17,752 nucleotides of DNA from DAIOHQ01 sp036744635 (GTDB taxonomy: Bacteria > Planctomycetota > Phycisphaerae > Tepidisphaerales > Tepidisphaeraceae), in NCBI GenBank assembly GCA_036744635.1, contig DAIOHQ010000085.1:1-17752 (forward strand), read 5' to 3'. Made by a program: the position numbers and the translations under genes. A model generated the notes under the pieces. That model made no database searches. It was given only the letters and a program-made list of their open reading frames with translations, and was not told the DNA's origin. Positions 12,207 to 17,752 of this stretch are shown here, piece by piece (position 1 is the stretch's first letter; each line of letters opens with the position of its first letter).

Positions 12207-15200
12207 CTACGGTTTCTTCTTCTTTTTCGTCTTGTCGGGGTCCTTCGGCTTCTCCGGCTTGTTCAGCAGATCGCCGATGATTCCCGGCAAGCCCTGATCG
12301 GCGGATTGGGAAGTTGCACCGGGGTTCTTATTGTCGGGAGTATTGTCGCTGACGCCGGGGAGGTTGCCGAGAATTCCGCGTTCGGCGGCTTTGGCGGCGG
12401 TTTGGGTAATGATCTTGTCGGCCGGAATTTCCGGCTTATTCGTGGTGCCGCGCACCGGGAGCACCAGGGATGGAACGAGCTTGTCGATGTTCTTGATGCC
12501 GGCCAGCCTGGCAATGATCGAGGTGGGGACGCCCAAATCCATGTTCAGCTTCTGGCTGTTCATATCCACCGTGCCGTTGAGGGCGAGGGCGTAATTGTCG
12601 AGTTGAAGGTTGAAGTTGGTCGTGGTGACGACGCCCTTTTCGATGACGACTTCAGCGTCCTTGATGTTGCCTTGAAGGGTGTCCTGGTTGAACGCGTTCG
12701 GAGCCAGCATCGCAATCGCCTTGGTCAGCGGCGAATATCCCATCTCCAGGCCAATGACAGAATATTTGGCGTGCAGATAGCCATCGCTATTGGGGTTCTT
12801 GGCATATTCATCGATCGGCAGCTTATCGCATTGCAGGAGCGTCATGCTGATGGCGCCCCTGGCCTTCTTGGGGTCGGCGAACAGCGGGTTGTTCAGGAAC
12901 TTGCCGAGGAAACTGTTGGCGAAGACCGGATTCAGAGTCACATCCTTGAGGATCTGGAAATCCTTGCGCGTGGTGAGGCGCGGATGCTCCTGGCCGAGGT
13001 CGACGGAAATCGCGCTGAGGTCCAGGGTGCCTTCGTTAAATATCGCAGGCGGCACCACCTGCCCCGGCTTGTCGGCATAGGCAATGTCGACGACGCCTTT
13101 GTTGAAGCCGAAGGGCAGGTCGAACTTCTGCACGGTCACGCCATAGCCGGGGATGTCGAGGGAATCGAAGGCGAAACCGCCGTCGCCCTGCAGATACTGG
13201 ATGGCCTGGTAAAACTTCAGCGGGTGCTTGTCTTTGTCGGTGGCTGGGAAGCTGCCGCGCAGGTGGATCGTGCGCTGATATTTGCCGACGATCTTCAGGT
13301 CCTTGAGCTTGTCCTCCGGCGCGGGCTTGCCCGGCTCGGCCTTGGGGGCGATCAAGGGATGGATGATCGGCCAGAGCTTTTCCATGTCGTAGGCGAGGCT
13401 GACCTGCATGCCCTGCTGAGCCTTGTCGCCGATGCCGGTGAGGATGCGGGCATTGTTCCAGTCGATGATGCGCCCGGCCACGGATACGTACAGCGCCTTG
13501 CTGGAAGGCATGTCGATGGACAACTGCTTGATGGTGGCGTTGGCCGCGTTGGTATCGACATCGACCGCATTGCGAATGGCGACCTGCGGCTCCTCGAAGG
13601 CGGGCTTGCCATCCTGGATGACCTGGAATTTGTCGATGGTGATGGCGCCGGCGAGGGAAATACTGTTGCCGGCCGTGCCCAGATCCTGGGTCAGGTTATA
13701 ACCGCCGCGATAGGCGAACGTGCCCGGCTTCTGGCCCTGCAGGGCGTCAATCAAACCGCCGGCCTGGTCGAGCGTGCCGGCCAACTGAATGGTGCCGTTG
13801 GCCTTGAGGTTCTTCGTGTCCGACAGGCCGCTAATATGAATGGGCTTGCCCTGCGGCATTGAAAGCTGGGCGATGCCGAGGTTACCGGTGAGGGTATCAA
13901 TCGCCAGACCATCGATCTGTTGAACACCCTTCTCATCGTTCTTGCCGGTGACGGCGGCCTTCATGGCCATCAGCACCTGCTCGGTATTCCATGCTCCTTC
14001 TCCGCGCGCCAGCGCCAGCTTGGAAACCTCGATCCTGCTCACGTCCAGATTCAGCTTGTTGGCATCCTTCTCATCCGCCTTCACGTTCATGGCGACTTGC
14101 GCGGAGCCTGACGTGATCTGCAGCGGCGGCAGCGGCTTGGGGGCATTGGGATCATCGCCGGCCGTCGCCACCGGCTGCGGCGCCGGCGGGCTAAACGCCT
14201 GCAGCAGCGCGTACAGCCGGGGCAGATCGGGCACGTTCGCGGTGACATCGGCATTCTTCACCATCGCCAACGTTCCCATCGGCTTGCCGGCCTTGTCCTG
14301 CAGGATGACGGTGGCGTTCTTCACGTCGGCATTGGCGAATTCGCTGGCGACGTTGGCGGATGCCGTCAGCGCCTGCGTCATGTCATCCGGCACATCCGCA
14401 TTGGCGATCAGATGCAGCTTCTGCGGGTTGGGATGCTGGGCCAGCACAACATTGGTGAGATCGAAATCCGCCTTGACGGTGGTGGCCGGCTTGTCGCCGC
14501 GCTTGAAATCCACCGACCCATCCAGCATCCCGCTCTTGAGATCCTGCCCCGGCGCCGCTCCAGCGGCGAGGGGCTGGGCCGAAAACGCCTGGACCAATTC
14601 GAGCACCTGCTTGACGTTGGCGTTGAGCAGCAGCGTTCCCCCGCCGCTGATGCTCTTGGTGCCGAGGGCGATATCGAAAGGCGCATCCGACTTGTGCAGG
14701 TTGAACAGCCCACTGGAAGTGGTGATCGCAAGCTGCGTGAGTTTGGCGCCGAAGCCTCCGCCGGTGCTGAGCGTGCCGAGGACATCGACGCCGATGGTCT
14801 CATTCTTCAACACCACCGCGCCGCTGCCATCATCGCGGTTCTTGACGATGGAGAGATTTCCAATGGAAAGAACCTTGGCCTGCTGGTCCAGCACGATCTG
14901 GTTGTTCTGCATGGTTCCGACGAGGCGCACGGTCAAGTCGCCGCCGACGATCTTCAGCTTGTTCTGCGCCAAGGCGGGAATGAAGGGCCCATACTCCTTC
15001 TGCACCTGCGGCAGATTCGGAGCGGCCACCGCGACGTTGAACTTCGCCGCCAGGGTGTTGGACCAGTCGGCATCGCCATTGGCGATCACGTTGAGGGTCG
15101 GCGAACCTTCCGGGCCGCTGGTGAGCTGCAGGGCGGCATTGCGGACGGCGCTGGCGAAATGGGCGGCGGCACGCACCAGTTCTCCGGAATATTTGAGCTG

Positions 15201-17057
15201 CAGGTTGGGCTGATCGATTGGCGGCCCGCTCATCACCCCCACCACCTTCATGTCGTGCAGGGCCAGCGCTGCGGTCGTGGCGATCGTGCCCCCAACCTTC
15301 CTCAAATCGCCACTGGTGGTGAGATTGAACGTGCCGGTTCCGGCAAGATCGACCTTCTCCGCCGGCTGCGTGGCCGGCTTCGTCGTGTCCGGCTTGCCCT
15401 TAATGAGTTCATCGAGATCGACAAATTGCTCGGCCTGATGCTGCAGCTTCTTCAGGTCGAAATCCCCGGCGATCGCCAGATCGGCCAGGGACTTGCCGCC
15501 GCCGCCTGCGCTGGCGAACCCGCTGGTGAATTTGAGCCCGATATCCTTCAGATCCACCTGCTGGCCGCCGATGGCGGTGGCGCTGGCGGTGATATCAATC
15601 GGCTCCAGCTTCACCGCCCCGCGCGGCGAGACGCCGGCGACATCCTTCAGATGGGTATCGCTGGCGAGGATGGCATTGGTCTGCTTGAGATCGATGGTGG
15701 TGTTGTGCAGCAGCCGGCCGGAGTTGAGCTTCAAGCCCTCCGCCAGCGCCACCATATGCGGAAGCTGCCCGGCGATATCCGCCGCGTCCAGGTCGACCTT
15801 CAGCGCCGCCTGCCCTTCGCCGAACGTGACCGCGACCGCCTTCTCGGCCGGGCCGAATGAAGCCGCGATCTTCGCCGCCGCCTCCTGCAGCCCCTGCAGC
15901 GGCCCATTCACCGTCAGCACAATCTTCCCCGGCTCGGTCTTGCCCTGATCGATCAAAATCGAGCAGTCGGCGTTGAGCATCTGATGCTTCGGGTCCATCG
16001 GCTTGAGCGAGGCCTTGATCGGCAACTGCAGCAGCTTGGTCTTGAATGTGTCGCCTTTCAGCACTCCTCCACCGGCGGACAGGCCGGCCACCTGAATATT
16101 GCCATCGGCCGAGAAATCCTGCATCCCCGCCGCCTTCAGCGCCAGCTTGCCCCCCGCCGTCCCTCCCACCACCAGCTCGATATGCTGGGTCCGCAGCAGC
16201 GCGTTCAGCGCATCGAGCTGGGCGTTCTTCAACTCCAGGGTTTGGTCGGCCTTCAGGTTCTTCTCATCGACGACGTTGTTCTGGATGGCATCCACCGTCC
16301 CGGCGAGCTGGATCGATCCCTTCTCGCCGTTGCCGATGTGATAGTTCAGGTCGATGGCATCCTTGATTGTCTCATTGATGTTGGGCACATCCACCGCGAT
16401 GTTGCTGGGATCGATGTGAATGGTCTGCGGGTTCTGCGCCGAGACCAGCGTCACCGTCCCCTGCAGATCCGTGATCTTGAAGTTGCCCTTGATGTCCGGG
16501 AGCTTGCCCGCTGTCTTGGTCTTTTCATTGGGCGTACTCGGCTTGGCCGGCTGCGTCCCCGCCGATGGCTTGGCCAGCTTCTGCAGGTTGGTCGTCCCAT
16601 CTTCGTAGACTTCGCAGGCCACCAGGTTCAGGTGGTCCACGGAGGTGTTGCCGCAATCCAGGTTTCCCTTGATCGCCCCGATCAGCGACAGCGGCGTATC
16701 CAGCTTCCCCACCTCCAGGATCAACCGGTCGCGGTCATCATAGACCTTCACATCGCTGACATGAATCCCGCTGGTCCAGCCGATCGACCAATCCGCGATC
16801 TGCACCCGGCCATTGAGGTTGTCGTTGATTTTCCCCACCACGAACGACCGCGCCGCCGAGGTGCTGGCGATGGTGGGGGCAAACACCACCAGCAGAACCA
16901 CCAGCACGATCAGCAGCAGCACGAGGCGCACCGTCCAGCGCAGCACCGGATGCTTGCGTCTGGTCCTGGCGGCCGGCGGCAAGGCGCCCGGGGGAGTCGG
17001 CTTCTTGTCAGCAACTTGTTCGTTTGGGTTCAACGGCTTGGGCGTGTTTTCTTCCAT
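12207..17057 (-). CDS. Large AsmA-family-like membrane-anchored protein
   Basis: A 1616-residue protein. The N-terminus is Pro/Lys-rich and cytoplasmic (ending RTRRKHPVLRW), followed by one membrane segment of Leu/Val (about residues 43-62), then a long beta-rich exported region made of repeated short strands and turns such as GSIQLAGTVDAIQNN, GTFNLTTSGDL and GTIQLAGTLDQAGG. The C-terminal end has the AsmA-like NMDLGVPTSIIARLAGI and VLPVRGTTNKPEI, then a low-complexity tail of Pro and Lys. AsmA-family proteins in Gram-negative bacteria act at the envelope, in lipid transport or outer-membrane assembly; here that role is inferred. ATG at 17057 with GGA about 8 bases upstream is preferred; the frame extends 30 codons further up into an AT-rich repeat whose translation (FEIFNFQFSIAF) is not protein-like. 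No neighbour is functionally linked. Confidence 0.82.
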   Translation of the reverse strand: MEENTPKPLNPNEQVADKKPTPPGALPPAARTRRKHPVLRWTVRLVLLLIVLVVLLVVFAPTIASTSAARSFVVGKINDNLNGRVQIADWSIGWTSGIHVSDVKVYDDRDRLILEVGKLDTPLSLIGAIKGNLDCGNTSVDHLNLVACEVYEDGTTNLQKLAKPSAGTQPAKPSTPNEKTKTAGKLPDIKGNFKITDLQGTVTLVSAQNPQTIHIDPSNIAVDVPNINETIKDAIDLNYHIGNGEKGSIQLAGTVDAIQNNVVDEKNLKADQTLELKNAQLDALNALLRTQHIELVVGGTAGGKLALKAAGMQDFSADGNIQVAGLSAGGGVLKGDTFKTKLLQLPIKASLKPMDPKHQMLNADCSILIDQGKTEPGKIVLTVNGPLQGLQEAAAKIAASFGPAEKAVAVTFGEGQAALKVDLDAADIAGQLPHMVALAEGLKLNSGRLLHNTTIDLKQTNAILASDTHLKDVAGVSPRGAVKLEPIDITASATAIGGQQVDLKDIGLKFTSGFASAGGGGKSLADLAIAGDFDLKKLQHQAEQFVDLDELIKGKPDTTKPATQPAEKVDLAGTGTFNLTTSGDLRKVGGTIATTAALALHDMKVVGVMSGPPIDQPNLQLKYSGELVRAAAHFASAVRNAALQLTSGPEGSPTLNVIANGDADWSNTLAAKFNVAVAAPNLPQVQKEYGPFIPALAQNKLKIVGGDLTVRLVGTMQNNQIVLDQQAKVLSIGNLSIVKNRDDGSGAVVLKNETIGVDVLGTLSTGGGFGAKLTQLAITTSSGLFNLHKSDAPFDIALGTKSISGGGTLLLNANVKQVLELVQAFSAQPLAAGAAPGQDLKSGMLDGSVDFKRGDKPATTVKADFDLTNVVLAQHPNPQKLHLIANADVPDDMTQALTASANVASEFANADVKNATVILQDKAGKPMGTLAMVKNADVTANVPDLPRLYALLQAFSPPAPQPVATAGDDPNAPKPLPPLQITSGSAQVAMNVKADEKDANKLNLDVSRIEVSKLALARGEGAWNTEQVLMAMKAAVTGKNDEKGVQQIDGLAIDTLTGNLGIAQLSMPQGKPIHISGLSDTKNLKANGTIQLAGTLDQAGGLIDALQGQKPGTFAYRGGYNLTQDLGTAGNSISLAGAITIDKFQVIQDGKPAFEEPQVAIRNAVDVDTNAANATIKQLSIDMPSSKALYVSVAGRIIDWNNARILTGIGDKAQQGMQVSLAYDMEKLWPIIHPLIAPKAEPGKPAPEDKLKDLKIVGKYQRTIHLRGSFPATDKDKHPLKFYQAIQYLQGDGGFAFDSLDIPGYGVTVQKFDLPFGFNKGVVDIAYADKPGQVVPPAIFNEGTLDLSAISVDLGQEHPRLTTRKDFQILKDVTLNPVFANSFLGKFLNNPLFADPKKARGAISMTLLQCDKLPIDEYAKNPNSDGYLHAKYSVIGLEMGYSPLTKAIAMLAPNAFNQDTLQGNIKDAEVVIEKGVVTTTNFNLQLDNYALALNGTVDMNSQKLNMDLGVPTSIIARLAGIKNIDKLVPSLVLPVRGTTNKPEIPADKIITQTAAKAAERGILGNLPGVSDNTPDNKNPGATSQSADQGLPGIIGDLLNKPEKPKDPDKTKKKKKP

Positions 17058-17080
17058 GAAATATTCCAAAAAGATTGATG

Positions 17081-17219
17081 GGGGCGAGGCGTCCCCACCG
17101 GGAAGAAATGCAATTGAAAATTGAAAATTGAAAATTTCAAAATGCAAATTTGCAGACTTGTCGCCGGGCGTCCGGGCTCATTTTGCAATTTTCATTTTGC
17201 AATTTGCAATTTTCAATGA
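17081..17219. repeat. AT-rich repeat island upstream of the AsmA-like gene
   Basis: A marked AT-rich island in a GC-rich region. It has three tandem copies of ATTGAAA (17113-17133), then TTTCAAAATGCAAATTTGCA, a GC-rich centre (17160-17178), and TTTTGCAA/TTTTCA-type units (17181-17216) that are inverse copies of the left-hand words, so the island is a loose inverted repeat. It is preceded by GGGGCGAGGCGTCCCC (17081-17096). It looks like a dispersed intergenic repeat; it may also contain the promoter of the AsmA-like gene. Confidence 0.5.
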
Positions 17220-17251
17220 ATTCCTTCCGCCTGCTCTTTCCCATTCCCCGC

Positions 17252-17671
17252 TCACTTCAGCTTCAACTTCACCATTCCCTGTTTCTCCAGCAGATTTCCC
17301 CCCGCGTTCTCCTGGATCGCCTGCGGCGAGGGATTGACGATCAATGCGTTGTTGTTCCCCTGCTGAATCGGCGTCTGCCCCACCAGCCCGCCCGGGCCGC
17401 CGGGGGGGTTGTCGGTCATGAAGACGAACTGCTGCAGCGCCAACAGGCGGGTGTTGGAGGGCCGGGCGGTGATCGTCACATACTTGCGGTCATTGGAGAC
17501 CACCGCGGCCGCATCCAGGATCGCCCCGCTGTTCACCACTTCAATCTGCGGCTCAAACACGATGGGCGTGCGGCTGAAGAAGGGATTCACCTGCCCGTGG
17601 GCCAACTGCCCCGCGCCCAGAACCACCAACCCCCCCGCCGCCGCCACCGCCATTGCCATAAACCGCATCAT
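17252..17671 (-). CDS. Small secreted protein with secretin-like segment
   Basis: A 139-residue protein starting at ATG 17671 (a second ATG follows directly); GAGGTG lies about 6 bases upstream, which decides against the longer frame opening at 17704. A signal peptide is clear: MMRFMAMAVAAAGGLVVLGAGQLAHGQ, with a likely cut after AHG or AHGQ. The mature part has FEPQIEVVNSGAILDAAAVVSNDRKYVTITARPSNTRLL, which resembles the segment of bacterial secretins with 'AVVSADRKYVTL'-like sequence, then a Gly/Pro/Gln/Asn-rich tail. It is far too short to be a secretin; it may be a related periplasmic or pilus-assembly protein, or a paralogous fragment. Function unknown. Stop lies 33 bases from the AT-rich island. 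Confidence 0.7.
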   Translation of the reverse strand: MMRFMAMAVAAAGGLVVLGAGQLAHGQVNPFFSRTPIVFEPQIEVVNSGAILDAAAVVSNDRKYVTITARPSNTRLLALQQFVFMTDNPPGGPGGLVGQTPIQQGNNNALIVNPSPQAIQENAGGNLLEKQGMVKLKLK

Positions 17672-17752
17672 GCTGCACCTCATCGTATAAACCATCCATC
17701 CCATCGGGGATTCTATCGAACCATCCCCCCCGCCCTACACTATATATAGACC

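Noticed and set aside
12183..13862. Plus-strand open frame (559 codons) opposite the AsmA-like gene, and a second at 14412-15860
   Set aside because: Both are mirror frames of the AsmA-like coding sequence, with no Shine-Dalgarno or recognisable domain.
17109..17147. N-terminal extension of the AsmA-like protein starting at 17147
   Set aside because: The extra 30 codons lie in the AT-rich repeat and translate to a Phe/Ile-rich string; the ATG at 17057 is better placed before the charged N-terminus and membrane segment.

Overview
This is a GC-rich bacterial window in which every gene I accept is read from the minus strand. The style suggests a member of the Planctomycetota, perhaps near Phycisphaerae: small integrative-element genes of planctomycete type, a giant AsmA-like protein, AT-rich dispersed intergenic repeats and a secretin-like secreted protein. 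That placement is inference from gene content; no rRNA or marker gene is present.

Left part (1 to about 5590): one end of a small integrative element. It carries a tyrosine recombinase (cut by the window edge), a short HTH regulator coupled to it, a coiled-coil protein, two small hypothetical proteins, a DUF3987-type ATPase-like protein, a small hypothetical protein, an AlpA/Xis-like HTH protein, another small hypothetical protein and a 176-residue HTH protein. The element ends at the 3' half of a tRNA-Cys gene (about 5544-5590) that has no 5' half. This is the expected remnant attachment site, and its orientation predicts an intact tRNA-Cys just beyond the left edge, near the integrase. The non-coding parts hold three intrinsic terminators, an operator-like palindrome, iteron-like GGTAGCGC repeats and CAGGTGA repeats near the attachment site. 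No capsid, terminase, conjugation or defence gene is seen.

Middle part (5624-12093): a redox operon transcribed leftward, nuoE/hydC-like, nuoF/hydB-like, an 835-residue fusion, then an nfnB/gltD-like flavoprotein. The fusion joins a NuoG-like iron-sulfur front end, with a shortened molybdopterin-type domain, to an NfnA/PyrK-like FAD and [2Fe-2S] module. Together the four genes look like an NADH-oxidising HydBC/NuoEF module physically joined to an NfnAB-type NADPH/ferredoxin transhydrogenase. No hydrogenase or formate dehydrogenase active site is visible. This is the most interesting system in the window.

Right part (12207-17671): a 1616-residue membrane-anchored AsmA-family-like protein preceded by an AT-rich repeat island, then a small secreted protein with a secretin-like segment.
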